From: Rhynchopus sp. YZ270_cl-10
Lineage: Eukaryota; Euglenozoa; Diplonemea; Diplonemida; Diplonemidae
Direction: 5' to 3'
Length of the DNA: 64,000 bases
Assembly: GCA_964035575.1 (NCBI GenBank)
Contig: OZ037905.1
Coordinates: 1,228,615 to 1,292,614, forward strand
The notes under the pieces are model-generated. The model saw only the letters and a program-made list of their open reading frames with translations, was not told where the DNA came from and did not search any database. A program made the translations under genes and the position numbers. Below, piece after piece: positions 9,815 to 21,092 of this stretch. The stretch's first letter is position 1. Each line of letters starts with the position of its first letter.

Positions 9815-11227
9815 GAGAGGAGGAATGACTCTGTGTGGAAAGGAAAGAGGGTTTTGAGGTAAAGACAAAGATAGGCAAAGAGAATCACCAATTTTATAGC
9901 AACATACACCCCCACCGCCTATCGATGTCTTTACCTTTGCCCTTTTCCTTCCTTTTTCCTTTTTCCTTTTCTTCTATCTATATTCAGTCCGATTTCAACC
10001 TTAATCAATCATCAAGAAAAATATGGGAAACTTAACAGCTTTTATTTCACTCTCGTCTTCATCGCATTTTTAATATTGCAAAGCGTTCGTCACACACATA
10101 CTTCTTTTCCAGTCCTGCGTCCCCTGTTGTCCGGTGAGGCGTTTGCACATTCAACTTATCACTGTGTGTGTTTTATTATTATTGTTCTCTTTTGTGAAAG
10201 CAGAGAACGCTTGTTTCGATTTTTAATTCATGAGCAACAGTCGTGAAACACACGAGGCATCACAGCGCATACACAGGGATCCCACCTGATCTCTGGTGCT
10301 GCAATGGCAGTGTGGCGAGGTGCACTCCCCGGCACGCTTCGTCTTCGTGTGTGTCTCGACGTGTTGCAACAGGTCTACCGGTTGTTTGCTTCAATAGGTC
10401 GATCTTCACCCTTTGTTTTATCCCCTGTTCTTCAAATAGATTTATGTGCCTTTGAGGTGCATTCATATTTCAAGCGTTTTTTATTCCCTTTCCATTTCCC
10501 CTTTCCACTAATATACTCATACATACGTACTTTCAAGCGCAAAAAACGGTTGCTTTTTTTGCTTTCGACTTCACGTTTGTTTGGGACGTTCTTGTGCAGA
10601 ACCGTATGCACCGTGCGGAGTCCAGGTAGTCCCTCCCTTTTTCTTTTTCTCTTCTCTTCTCAAAGCTTTTTCATCCCACTCCACTGTTTTCATGTTTTGC
10701 TGTTTTGTCAGCTGTTTTGTTGGCTCGATCCCTTCAATGGGAGTACGTTGCTGTTTTCTTCTGCTTTGGTTTTGTTCTTTTTGTCCCAATAATTATGTAG
10801 GGAATCGTATTCACTGCATGTAATGCGGAACAAAATAAAGCACAACAAACAGCAGCGTGCTTGTCTTTTTGTACGTACCACCTTGCCTTGTGCACAGGGC
10901 GCGTTTATTTTTATAGAAAACACAGAACCTTCTTTGTGGGCAGCACAACATTTGCTCAGTTCTGACCTTCTCTTCCGTTGAGAGGAGAGTGTCGACCACG
11001 TTGTGCCACAGAAGGTCGCAGGAAGCGTCGGTGCCGCCTGACACACAACGCTTTCTGACTGTTCACCTTTCTCCACCTTTCCCCTTTCTCTCCATTCCAT
11101 CATTGATTATCCAAAAGGAATAAAAGAATACGCACTGTCAGGTTGCTGGGTTTTTTGTACACTGTTTCCCCCACCACCCAGTTATTAAGCACATTTTGCA
11201 CTCCCAAACAGATTATTTACAGTTGGA
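9815..11227. other. Intergenic, no gene recognised
   Basis: About 1.4 kb of AT-rich and pyrimidine-rich sequence after the modular gene. Several short open frames exist on both strands but none has family motifs or coding-like composition. I see no RNA gene here. Confidence 0.55.
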
Positions 11228-11314
11228 CAAGTAATATTGGCGACCAAAAAAGTCGCCAATTGCAAGAAAACCCCCAAAATCCGCCAATATTTTTTGGTCG
11301 CCAAGTTATTTGGT
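11228..11314. repeat. Foldback repeat, copy 1
   Basis: An 87-bp element starting CAAGTAATATTGGCGACC. It contains a perfect 8-bp hairpin (TTGGCGAC, loop CAAAAAA, GTCGCCAA), and TTGGCGACCAAAAAA is reverse-complementary to TTTTTTGGTCGCCAA near its other end. A second near-identical copy lies at 11534-11620. It looks like a small non-autonomous foldback or MITE-type repeat; no transposase is visible. Confidence 0.6.
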
Positions 11315-11533
11315 GGGAAAGCGGTTCTTATTGATACAATAGTCACAAGTACAAAAAGGTGCCCCTTCAGTGCACCAGGTGCACCGTATCTTTCGAACAT
11401 TAGCCCCGCGCCACGCACTCACGCACGCCACCCAAAAATACACATGGTGAGTCGAAGGGAGGCACAAAAACTAGACCAAAAATTGCGAAAAAAGCTACTT
11501 CCCAACCAATGTGACTAAGAACCTCCATCCTAC

Positions 11534-11643
11534 CAAGTAATATTGGCGACCAAAAAAGTCGCCAATTACAAGAAAACCCCCAAAATCCGCCAATATTATT
11601 TGGCCGCCAAGTTATTTGGTCGCCAATTTTTTTGGTCGCCAAG
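11534..11643. repeat. Foldback repeat, copy 2 with extra terminal repeats
   Basis: A near-identical copy of the element at 11228-11314 in the same orientation. It is followed by two further TTTGGTCGCCAA half-sites (to about 11643), so the inverted-repeat end is itself locally multiplied. Confidence 0.6.
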
Positions 11644-11708
11644 TTTCTTTTCCAACTGTATACACTTAAAAGCAAAGTTTTGTAAGAACTGAGCCAAGGC
11701 AAGTCAAC

Positions 11709-13065
11709 CCACAGCTCCACAGCTCCACAGCTCCACAGCTCCACAGCTCCACAGCTCCACAGCTCCACAGCTCCACAGCTCCACAGCTCCACAGCTCCAC
11801 AGCTCCACAGCTCCACAGCTCCACAGCTCCACAGCTCCACAGCTCCACAGCTCCACAGCTCCACAGCTCCACAGCTCCACAGCTCCACAGCTCCACAGCT
11901 CCACAGCTCCACAGCTCCACAGCTCCACAGCTCCACAGCTCCACAGCTCCACAGCTCCACAGCTCCACAGCTCCACAGCTCCACAGCTCCACAGCTCCAC
12001 AGCTCCACAGCTCCACAGCTCCACAGCTCCACAGCTCCACAGCTCCACAGCTCCACAGCTCCACAGCTCCACAGCTCCACAGCTCCACAGCTCCACAGCT
12101 CCACAGCTCCACAGCTCCACAGCTCCACAGCTCCACAGCTCCACAGCTCCACAGCTCCACAGCTCCACAGCTCCACAGCTCCACAGCTCCACAGCTCCAC
12201 AGCTCCACAGCTCCACAGCTCCACAGCTCCACAGCTCCACAGCTCCACAGCTCCACAGCTCCACAGCTCCACAGCTCCACAGCTCCACAGCTCCACAGCT
12301 CCACAGCTCCACAGCTCCACAGCTCCACAGCTCCACAGCTCCACAGCTCCACAGCTCCACAGCTCCACAGCTCCACAGCTCCACAGCTCCACAGCTCCAC
12401 AGCTCCACAGCTCCACAGCTCCACAGCTCCACAGCTCCACAGCTCCACAGCTCCACAGCTCCACAGCTCCACAGCTCCACAGCTCCACAGCTCCACAGCT
12501 CCACAGCTCCACAGCTCCACAGCTCCACAGCTCCACAGCTCCACAGCTCCACAGCTCCACAGCTCCACAGCTCCACAGCTCCACAGCTCCACAGCTCCAC
12601 AGCTCCACAGCTCCACAGCTCCACAGCTCCACAGCTCCACAGCTCCACAGCTCCACAGCTCCACAGCTCCACAGCTCCACAGCTCCACAGCTCCACAGCT
12701 CCACAGCTCCACAGCTCCACAGCTCCACAGCTCCACAGCTCCACAGCTCCACAGCTCCACAGCTCCACAGCTCCACAGCTCCACAGCTCCACAGCTCCAC
12801 AGCTCCACAGCTCCACAGCTCCACAGCTCCACAGCTCCACAGCTCCACAGCTCCACAGCTCCACAGCTCCACAGCTCCACAGCTCCACAGCTCCACAGCT
12901 CCACAGCTCCACAGCTCCACAGCTCCACAGCTCCACAGCTCCACAGCTCCACAGCTCCACAGCTCCACAGCTCCACAGCTCCACAGCTCCACAGCTCCAC
13001 AGCTCCACAGCTCCACAGCTCCACAGCTCCACAGCTCCACAGCTCCACAGCTCCACAGCTCCACA
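11709..13065. repeat. Octamer satellite (CCACAGCT)n, about 170 copies
   Basis: 1357 bp of uninterrupted 8-bp repeats with no variant unit seen. Because 8 is not a multiple of 3 and the unit forms no stop on either strand, each strand reads the same octapeptide cycle in all three frames. The long minus-strand open frames here (about 580 residues of ELWSCGAV repeats) are a by-product of the repeat. Confidence 0.97.
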
Positions 13066-13572
13066 TGTATCTGCTCTGGGAAGCCTGCCAACAGTGTCAA
13101 AAACCCACCTGTTTTATGAGAAAACGGTCCTGTGCTTTCCAATTCTAAAAAACCTTAGTTTTTTAGTTTTTACTACCACACCCACACACACTACCCACAC
13201 CCTCACCAGGGACAGGATTTGACCAAAAAATCGAAAATTTTAAAAAATTGTGTGGTGCTCCAAAAAAATATCTGACCAGAAAATCCTAAATGTTTGAGGG
13301 GACCATTTTTTACAGGGGACCATTTTTTACACATTACAACACACTTGTCCTTTCTTTTTACCCTCCCTCGCTCCCCCTTTCCTTTGTTTTATTGTGAGCC
13401 TTGTACGCCTCCACGGGGTGGTCCCTGGGCAACGGTTGAGGAGTGCAGGCCGGCGAAGCGCAAGGCGTAGTGTGTTTTGTCCTTCTTTGTTTTCGTTTTT
13501 TGGTTTTTGCTTTTTTAAAAATGAGGAGGAAGGCCCTTTTGGGGGCGTTGTGGGTGGTGCTGCATGTCTGCA
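13066..13572. other. AT-rich spacer with a short tandem duplication
   Basis: About 500 bp between the octamer satellite and the CAG/CAA tract. It contains a 17-bp tandem duplication (GGGGACCATTTTTTACA twice, near 13299-13332). No gene recognised. Confidence 0.55.
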
Positions 13573-14221
13573 TCAGCAGCAGCAGCAGGAGCTACACCAG
13601 CAGCAACAACAAGAGCAGCAACAGCAGCAACAGCAGCAACAGCAGCAACAGCAGCAACAGCAGCAACAGCAGCAACAGCAGCAACAGCAGCAACAGCAGC
13701 AACAGCAGCAACAGCAGCAACAGCAGCAACAGCAGCAACAGCAGCAACAGCAGCAACAGCAGCATATACTACACCAGCTGCAACTGCAGCAGCAGCAACA
13801 ACGGCAGCAACAGCAGCAACAGCAGCAACAGCAGCAACAGCAGCAACAGCAGCAACAGCAGCAACAGCAGCAACAGCAGCAACAGCAGCAACAGCAGCAA
13901 CAGCAGCAACAGCAGCAACAGCAGCAACAGCAGCAACAGCAGCAACAGCAGCAACAGCAGCAACAGCAGCAACAGCAGCAACAGCAGCAACAGCAGCAAC
14001 AGCAGCAACAGCAGCAACAGCAGCAACAGCAGCAACAGCAGCAGCAGCAACAGCAGCAACAAAAGCAGCAACAGCAGCAACAGCAGCAACAGCAGCAACA
14101 ACATATGCTACACCAGCTGCAACTGCAGCAGCAGCAACAGCAGCAACAAGAGCAGCAGCAACAACAGCAGCAGCAACATCAGCAACAGGAGCAACAACTT
14201 AAGCTGCATCAACAGCAGTAG
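13573..14221 (+). repeat. CAG/CAA nonamer tract (CAGCAACAG)n
   Basis: About 650 bp built on a 9-bp unit with a few interruptions, including the segment CTACACCAGCTGCAACTGCAG that recurs twice. Read by frame it gives poly-Gln, Ala-Ala-Thr or Ser-Asn-Ser repeats; all three are open for long stretches. Whether any frame is translated cannot be decided here. Confidence 0.9.
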
Positions 14222-15495
14222 CAGGAGCCCCCTTCCCCCCCTTTTTTACCCCAAAAAGAGGCCTCTTGAGCCCAACAACCCAAGCAGCTGCAGCTTTGAT
14301 AGCAGCAACAAAAACGTGTGTGGAGGCAACAAAGCAAAGAACTGTTGTCATAACAACCCACACCCCCCTTCCCCCCATGATATCCCCAAAAAGAGGCAAT
14401 GTATGCCCAACCACATCAGTGGCTGCAACTGTGATAGCAGCAAAAACGAAATCTTCGGAGTCCTGGGTGGGGTCCCAGTATCACCCCTGGTGTGCAGCAG
14501 CAGCAGTTCCAAAGGCCTTTACAGCAGCAGTTCCAACAGCAGGCTCTACAGCTTTTTCACCAGCAGTTCCAAAGGCTTCTGCAGCAGCGGTTCCAACAGC
14601 AGGTCCAACAGCAGTTTAAACAGCAGTTCCAACGGCTTCTGCAGCAGCAGTTCCACGAGCTTTTCCAAAAGCAGTTCCAGCAGCAGTTCCAACAGCAGGC
14701 ACAACAGCAGTTTCAACTGCAGTTCCAAAGACTTCTGCAGCAGCAGCTCCAACGGCAGGTCCATCAGCAGTTCCAACAGCAGGCTCAACAACAGCAGTTT
14801 CAACAGCAAGGACTTCTGCGGCAGCAGCTCTAACGGCAGTTCCAACAGTAGGCTTAACAGCAGTTTCAACAGCAGTTCCACAGACTTCTGCAGCAGCGGT
14901 TCCAACAGCAGGTCCAGCAGCAGTTCCAACAGCAGGCACAACAACAGCAGTTTCAACAGCAGTTCCAATGGCTTCTGCAGCAGCAGTTCCAACAGCGTTT
15001 CCAAAAGCAGTTCCAGCAACAGGCACAACAGCAGTTTCATCAGCAAGGACTTCTGCGGCAGCAGCTCCAACGGCAGGTCCATCAGCAGTTCCAACAGCAG
15101 GCTCAACAACAGCAGTTTCAACAGCAGTTCCAATGGCTTCTGCAGCAGCAGTTCCAACAGCGTTTCCAAAAGCAGTTCCAGCAACAGGCACAACAGCAGG
15201 CACAACAGCAGTTTCATCAGCAAGGACTTCTGCGGCAGCAGCTCTAACGGCAGGTCCAACAGCAGTTCCAACAGTAGGCTTAACAGCAGTTTCAACAGCA
15301 GTTCCACAGACTTCTGCAGCAGCGGTTCCAACAGCGTCTCCAAAAGCAGTTCCAGCAGCAGTTCCAACAGCAGGCACAACAGCAGTTTCAACTGCAGTTC
15401 CAAAGACTTCTGCAGCAGCAGTTCCAACAGCAGGTCCAACAGCAGCACCAACATCAACAGCAGACGCAGCAACAACATCAGCGACAACAACCTAG
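14222..15495 (+). repeat. Degenerate A/V/P/T/S-coding repeats, possible mucin-like relic
   Basis: First come two diverged copies of a roughly 100-bp segment (near 14232-14330 and 14365-14460) that keep the same frame (PLPPxxSPKRG...PTT...AA). Then follow about 1 kb of degenerate short repeats of GCAGCAGTTCCAACAGCAGG type. One frame (ending at 15495) reads a continuous TAVPTAGPTAV / TSAAAVPTA-like protein over the last 870 bp; stops interrupt it at 14618 and about 14203. This could be the remains of a mucin-like surface-protein gene or simple repeat expansion. It directly precedes the LINE. Confidence 0.55.
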
Positions 15496-15512
15496 GGGGT
15501 GGTGAGCGAGGT

Positions 15513-18500
15513 ATGCTGGTGTTCGGGGTCAGCCTTGCGGGGCGAGAAGGACAGAGTGGCTGTGTGATGATGCGGGTGTGGCAAAAGGGGTGTGTACAGA
15601 TAGAGTTTTGGTTCGACTGGTGGTGCAACCTCTGGGAGGTCTTCACCTCCTTGCGTCAGCCTGACCCCTGCTGGGTAGCCGAGGCACCTGAGTGGGGAGT
15701 GTTTGTGTCGTTCGCGGTCCTGGATCTGTGGAAGGACAGACGCGCCCCTACCCTCAGTCATCTCATTTTGTGGCTGGTGGGCAGGAGGACCAGGAGGACG
15801 CGACGAGGACACCGGTCCTTGAACTGGACCAAGTCACAGGCGGGCAGGCTCCGTCGGCGCAAGGCGCCCTGCAATCGTCCGCCCTCCCCGGCAGCGCACC
15901 CAGTTTTCCGCAGGATCAGGGTCGCCGATGCGTTGAGAGGTGCTTTGCAGTGTGTGGCCATCTGGGTTCTGGTTTTTGTGGGGTCTGAGCTTGGGAGGTC
16001 AGCGCCACATGCTTTGGGTTGTGCGCTGTTTCGGGACGCGGAGGTGCTGGGGGTGGGTCTGCTGCGGGGACTGTGCCGCGCACGCAGGGGGTGGCGGTGG
16101 CTGGAAGGGGCGAGCGAGCGAGTGCACCGATGGACCGGAGGGATCCGAGTGGCTGCCAGCTTGGTGAGAGCCAGTGTGATGGGGGTGGGTCAGTTGTCGG
16201 TGCGTGCAGCCGAGTGGGTGTGGGTTGCATGGTCCGCAGGTGGTTGTTTGGCGGGTTTTGTGGCACTGGTCGGCGTCGCGCGCCCACTTGGCTGGGTTCT
16301 TCTCTTGGAGGTGCACCGTGTGGCAGCACGCAGGTGGACTCGTAGGATCGGGATGGCATTTGGCATGCTGGCGGTGTCCCTACTGGTCTTGCTGTCGTTG
16401 TTGTGGCGAGCGGTGACGCCCTGGGACCTGCGCCCTGCCCCTGCTGATCCGGAGCACCCGGTAAGCTTGTCCCCGTTTGCGTTGACCGGTGGGTGCGCAA
16501 ACGTGAACGCTCCTGCGTATACAGAGCAGGCGGTGTCTGTGGACGCGACTCTGGCGAAGTTTGGAGCTAAACGCATCCCCAACGTGTCTACTAATGATTG
16601 TGGTTATGTGGCACTACACCTCTGGGACCACGACACGCAGCCGGACGTGAGGGCAATGCGCAAGCAGCTGTATGACACAGCAGTGGAGGTGTCGAACCGC
16701 CTGGTGCAGGTGCTGGGGTCGCAGGAGGCCATGACGGAGTTTGCCAATGGTGTGACCGGCGAGGCCCACCTCAACCACTTGGGGCTTCAGCTCACCGCGA
16801 CAGCATCCCGCATCAACATCGTGGTGGTGCAGGCGTCGGAAGAGAACCCCCTCGTGCGCATCACCCCTGGTAGCAAAAGAGTCGCCAAGTCGTACGCGGA
16901 GAGCTTCCAAGCGAAACTTCCCACGGTCGTCATCGCTCTCTGTGACTCTCACTTTGAGGCAGTGGAGCTTGTCCCGGAGGTGGGGAAGACCAAGGAGGGG
17001 ATGGCAGAGAAGATGAGGAAGGAGGCTCGGCAGGCAGTGCTGGACACAGCGCATTTGGATGGCATCATCCCCACCAACACCACCACCACCGCCCCCCTGG
17101 CTACCAAGCTGGGACATATCAATGCGGATCGGGTGTTCTGCCCCTTTGATGGATGCAGAGCGGGAATTTTGTCTTCGAGTGATGCGGTCGGGGGCCTGTC
17201 TCGTAAGGGCTTGCTGCAGCACATGCGTCGCCACCAGGCGGATGGGGCGTACATCCCCGACGAACTGTTGGGCCACTTGGGCATGTCGCGCTGTGCGAAC
17301 GATCAGTGCGACATGCTATTGCCGCAGAGCAAGGAGGTCTGCAACACCTGTACGGTGCACTTTGGCGAAGAAGGCTTCACCGCTCCGTCTCCCTCCAGTC
17401 GAGGAATGCTGACAGATCAGGATGACCTCCCCTCCTTTGAAGTCATGGGGACCACCAGGATCCAGCTGAAGGGCGGGTGCCCAGACAAACACCTGCAGCT
17501 GTACAGCGAGCTCTTCCTGAGGGTTCTTATGGACATCCTTGAGTACCAAGACGAGGTGGCATGGAAGCGCCTTGCACTGTTCTTCACTGTGTTGCACCGG
17601 ACACGGACAGAACGAGGGGGCAAGGACCAGGAGCGACGTTTGACGAGCACCTGGGGGAAGGACTTGGAGGCTTGGAAGGCTGGCCAGTATGTCGCCCTGT
17701 GGGAGCAAACGGTAGAGGAGCGGAAGCCAAGGCCCTCTGGGTGGTCGGATGAGGACACTGACGAAGGGAGACGGAAGCGCACCATCGCCAAAGCGAGAGC
17801 AGGACTCCCGAGCCAGGCCATGTCTTGCGCTACCAGCGACGGCCTCGCCCCACAGACACCGGCGACGCTGGAAAAGCTTCAGACGAAGCACCCAGCCGCT
17901 GCCGACTCCAAGGCCCTGGAGCAGGCGGATTGGCCCCAGCCTCAGGAGGTCCCACCGGTGACAGTGGTGGAGGTGATGAAGGCCCTGCGGAGCATGCCGA
18001 AGTCATCGGCGGCGGGTCCCTCGAACGTGACGGGCGCGCACCTTCGTACACTTTGCCTACAGAGGCGGGCTAAGGGCACTTTGGCAGCGCTGGCCGCAGT
18101 GTTGACGTCTTTGGCACGAGGAAATGCTCCAGTGGAGGTGGCTGAGTTCTTCGCCGGCGCTAACTTGGTGGCTCTCCGGAAGCCTGCAAAGGGGCCGGGC
18201 CTGGAGGAGGACGTGCGACCGATTGCGGTTGGGGACACTCTCCGCAGACTGGTGGGAAAGATTCTGTCGGCGCGAGTGCGGGTGCCTGCTAGGACGCTTC
18301 TTCTTCGAGGGAACCAGGTGGGGGTGGCAACGGCAAGGGGGGCGGCAGTGGCGACTGATGTTATCTCGCAGTACGCCGTGCGCAACCGCGGAAAAGGTAA
18401 AGTCATTTTGAAAATTGACTACCGTAACGCGTTCAACTGCGTAGACCGCCTGTCGATGCTAAGAGCGGTCGACGCCAACCTCCCCGAGCTGGCCCCATGG

Positions 18501-18970
18501 GTGCGATGGTGTTACCTGGAGCACTCTAGCCTGTTCTATGGTGGGGATACCATAAAGTCTCAGCGCGGAGCTCAACAAGGAGATCCCTTGGGCCCGCTTC
18601 TCTTCTCCCTGACCATCCACCAGATGGCGCTAGAGCTGAAGGGGCACCCAGGCCTGGATGGGACTTTGTGGTACCTCGATGACGGCTCTCTGCGGGGGTC
18701 CCCTAAGGCGGTTTTTGAGGCGTACCAGGTTCTGTGCACTCGTAGCTCCGAACTGGGGTTGGAGGTGAACGCGAACAAGTGTGAGCTCATCTCCACTGGT
18801 GGCGTCTCCAAGGAGGATCTCGAGGCCGTGGGGTTCACGTTGAACGAGGGACAGGACGCCATGGGTGAAGGCGGGTTCCGGCTGTTGGATGTGGATGGGT
18901 TCGACTTCTTGGGCATCCCCATTGGGTCTGCGGCTTTCTGCGAGGAGTACATGGCCCAGAAGGTGGACGA
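15513..18970 (+). CDS. LINE polyprotein, N-terminal part: OTU-like, Zn fingers, RT
   Basis: First Met after the repeat tract is at 15513, but the frame is also open upstream through the CAG region, so the true start is unknown. The first roughly 300 residues are Arg/Trp-rich with several hydrophobic stretches (for example ALQCVAIWVLVFVG) and may be non-coding leader. Recognisable protein begins near 16,500: an OTU-like domain with NDCGYVAL (Asp-Cys) and the C-terminal SHFEAVE (His). Zn-binding segments follow (CPFDGC...HMRRHQ; CANDQC...CNTC). The RT has VRPIAVG, KIDYRNAFN, RGAQQGDPLGPLLF and WYLDDG, so its catalytic aspartates are present. Near 18,970 the reading continues in the next frame (+1), consistent with a one-base change or a programmed shift. 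The frame-0 continuation to 19109 loses similarity. Confidence 0.75.
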
Positions 18971-20840
18971 TTCCCGCCCTGGAAGCCCTTGTGGACCTCG
19001 GGGACTCCCAGGCAGCCTTCTACGTACTGAGATACTGCGAAGGCTACTGCCGCATGGTGTTCTACATGCGGGGGATCCCACAGTGCGCGGAGTACCTGAC
19101 GGCCTTTGACGACCTGATCGACAGGTGCCTGGCTGCGCTTCTGCATGACCCGGATGGGGCGCTGCCGGAGTTGGCAAGGGCGCAGGCGGCGCTTCCTGTG
19201 GCGCTTGGGGGGCTGGGTATCCGTCGCACCGTGGACCATCGGACAGCTGCGTCCCTCGCCTCTCAGTCAGGGAACCTGCAACTGTCGCAGGCCTTGGACC
19301 CTGCCTTCACCTGGGATGAGGAGAGATGGAACAGCGCGGCTGAGGAGTACAACTCCAGGGTACCGGTGGCGTTTCACGTGGACAGGGCCCAGCCGAAGAA
19401 GATCCTGGAGCAGCAGAGTCTGTCATCTGCGGTGATTGACGCCCAGGCAGACAAGTTGATGCAACAGCTCTGCATGCGAGACCGAGCACGGATGAAGTCC
19501 CTTCTCCTGCCGCTTTCCGGGACGTACCTCACGGCGACACCCTCAGCAAGGAACCAGATGTCTTCAGCGGATTTTGCGGTTGTGACCCGTTTCCGACTAG
19601 GGGTGGCCATCCATGCGGAGGGAACGACTTGCTCGGCATGTCAGGGGGGGCAGAAAAGGGTTGTCATGGACTCCTTTGGCGACCACACCTTTGGCTGCCC
19701 CTACTCCAAACACCGCGTCGCCCGCCACAACGCCTTGCGGGATTCGGTGTACCGAGCTGCTCAAGGGGCGGGCTTGGACCCTGCTTTGGAGGAGACCGTG
19801 CGAGTGGAGTTGGAGTCGAAGAAGCGGCCAGGCGACGTCTACCTCCCAGTAGGAGTGGCGGAAAATGGACCTCGTTGTTTGGACATCACCCACGTGTGCC
19901 CCACCTTGCCTTCCTACAGAACAGGGGCCTCGAAGTTTGTGGGCTGGTCGGCGAAGAACCAGGGCCAGGTCAAACGGGAGAAGCACGAGCGGGATTTGAA
20001 CAAGATCAATACCAAGTTCTCCCCTATTGTGTTTGAAGCCTTCGGGGGTGCAGGCGACGAGGCGAACCTCTTGATTGCGCAGCTTGGAGGCCTGACGACG
20101 GGACAGACGTCGCACCTGACAGGGTCGGCAGAGTTGCGCATCCGGGAGAGCATTGCGGTGGCGTACCAGAAAAAGGTCGCATCTTCCTTTCTGGAGCGGG
20201 GTGCTATGTGTGTAGGGATTGCCACCCTGAAGCGGGAGCCGTGTGTGGAGGTAGATGTGGCACCGTCTGCAGAGGACATGGACCGGTTTGGACGCCGCAG
20301 TGCAGGGGCCGTGGAACCTCTCTGTGACGATGCGAACCCTGACGACGATATGAGTCGTCCTGCAGACCGAACGGAGGAGCAGCAGGGGAAGCGCAAGAGG
20401 GACGTGAAGCCGGACCACGTGGAGCCACCGAGGAAGCGGACCGGGAGGTTCGATTCGGCCACCGTGATTCCGGAAGGGCCTGGTCTCGATGTGGTGCGTG
20501 AGTGGGAGTTTTTGCGTGAGTGCCCGGCAGCGCAGAGGCCTCGGGCGACGGAGCAGGCGGCCAAGCTGGGAGCCTCGAAGGTGACTTGGTCGTTTGTGGC
20601 GGGGGACTGTGCTTTTGAGGCTTTGCTCTTCGCCACCGGGCGCACGGATTTGACGGTGGAGGGTCTGCGCCAGGCGGCAGTGAAGAAGGTCCAGGGCCGC
20701 GCTGATCTGTCGAGTGCGGCTGTCCCTAATTTTGGGGTCTGGCAGCGGCTGATGACGAGTGGGGACAGAGGAGACGAGCGTACGTGGGCGGATGCCATTG
20801 CAGTGGCGGGGGCAGGGGAGGCTCTTGAGGTATCTGTGGT
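18971..20840 (+). CDS. LINE polyprotein, C-terminal part: thumb, CCHC, REL endonuclease, second OTU-like
   Basis: Continues in frame 1 from PALEALVDLGDS. It contains the usual post-RT helices (RGIPQCAEYLTAFD), then CSACQGG...GDHTFGCPYSKH, a C-x2-C...H-x4-C zinc motif, then the restriction-like endonuclease core with RPGDVYL and CLDITHV, followed by KREKHERDLNKIN and FEAFGG, which are common in this RT family. After an acidic/basic linker comes VAGDCAFEALLFATGRTDLTVEGLR and TWADAIAVAGAGEALEVSVV, matching the Asp-Cys half of an OTU fold. The domain stops before its catalytic His because array sequence begins at 20841. The open frame runs on, by chance or selection, into the CCCH gene tail to 21048. 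Confidence 0.75.
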
Positions 20841-21048
20841 CATCCATCTCTGCCGCGAACTTGACTTGGAGAACCTTGCATCACCGTGCCCTTCCAGTAC
20901 TTGCTCTAGCAGTGAATCCTATGCGGACACCTGGCAGGGTGGCAGCACGTCAAGCAGCAGCAAATCCAGTGTCGATACCCTATCCCCTTCTTCAGCATCT
21001 GAAGGAACTTTCATGGCACTGAGCAGGTTTGCTGCACACTGGGTTTAA
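20841..21048 (+). pseudogene. 5'-truncated tail of the CCCH zinc-finger gene, fused to the LINE frame
   Basis: From 20841 (CATCCATCTCTGCCGCG) the sequence is identical to the last about 208 bp of the CCCH gene at 28143-28350. It lacks the start, the first finger and most of the second finger. It is joined in frame to the LINE polyprotein, so the second OTU-like domain is followed by the Ser-rich CCCH tail. This marks the left boundary of the tandem array. Confidence 0.9.
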
Positions 21049-21092
21049 TAAAACAAAAAAGAAAAACAAAAACAAAAAAGAAAGCATATATG

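Larger units (their letters stand above)
15496..20840 (+). mobile_element. LINE (non-LTR retrotransposon) with REL endonuclease and OTU-like domains, 3'-truncated
   Basis: A GC-rich plus-strand element encoding one long polyprotein in two adjacent frames. Visible parts: OTU-like cysteine-protease domain (about 16,580-16,970), C2H2/CCCC-type Zn fingers (about 17,130-17,360), reverse transcriptase (about 17,940-18,800) with WYLDDG at 18669-18686, CCHC motif (about 19,630-19,700), restriction-like endonuclease (KRPGD...CLDITHV, about 19,820-19,890), and a second OTU-like start (about 20,590 on). The downstream side ends abruptly at 20841 inside the CCCH gene of the tandem array, with no poly(A). 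The 5' boundary is uncertain. REL-endonuclease LINEs (R2/NeSL/CRE/Utopia-type groups) are often site-specific; the clade here is not determined. Confidence 0.8.

Noticed and set aside
11400-13142. 580-residue minus-strand open frame of ELWSCGAV repeats
   Set aside because: It is produced by a stop-free octamer repeat; all frames are open and no non-repeat domain is attached.
13394-14221. Poly-Gln protein gene
   Set aside because: Almost entirely CAG/CAA repeat; other frames are equally open and there is no flanking domain or clear start context.
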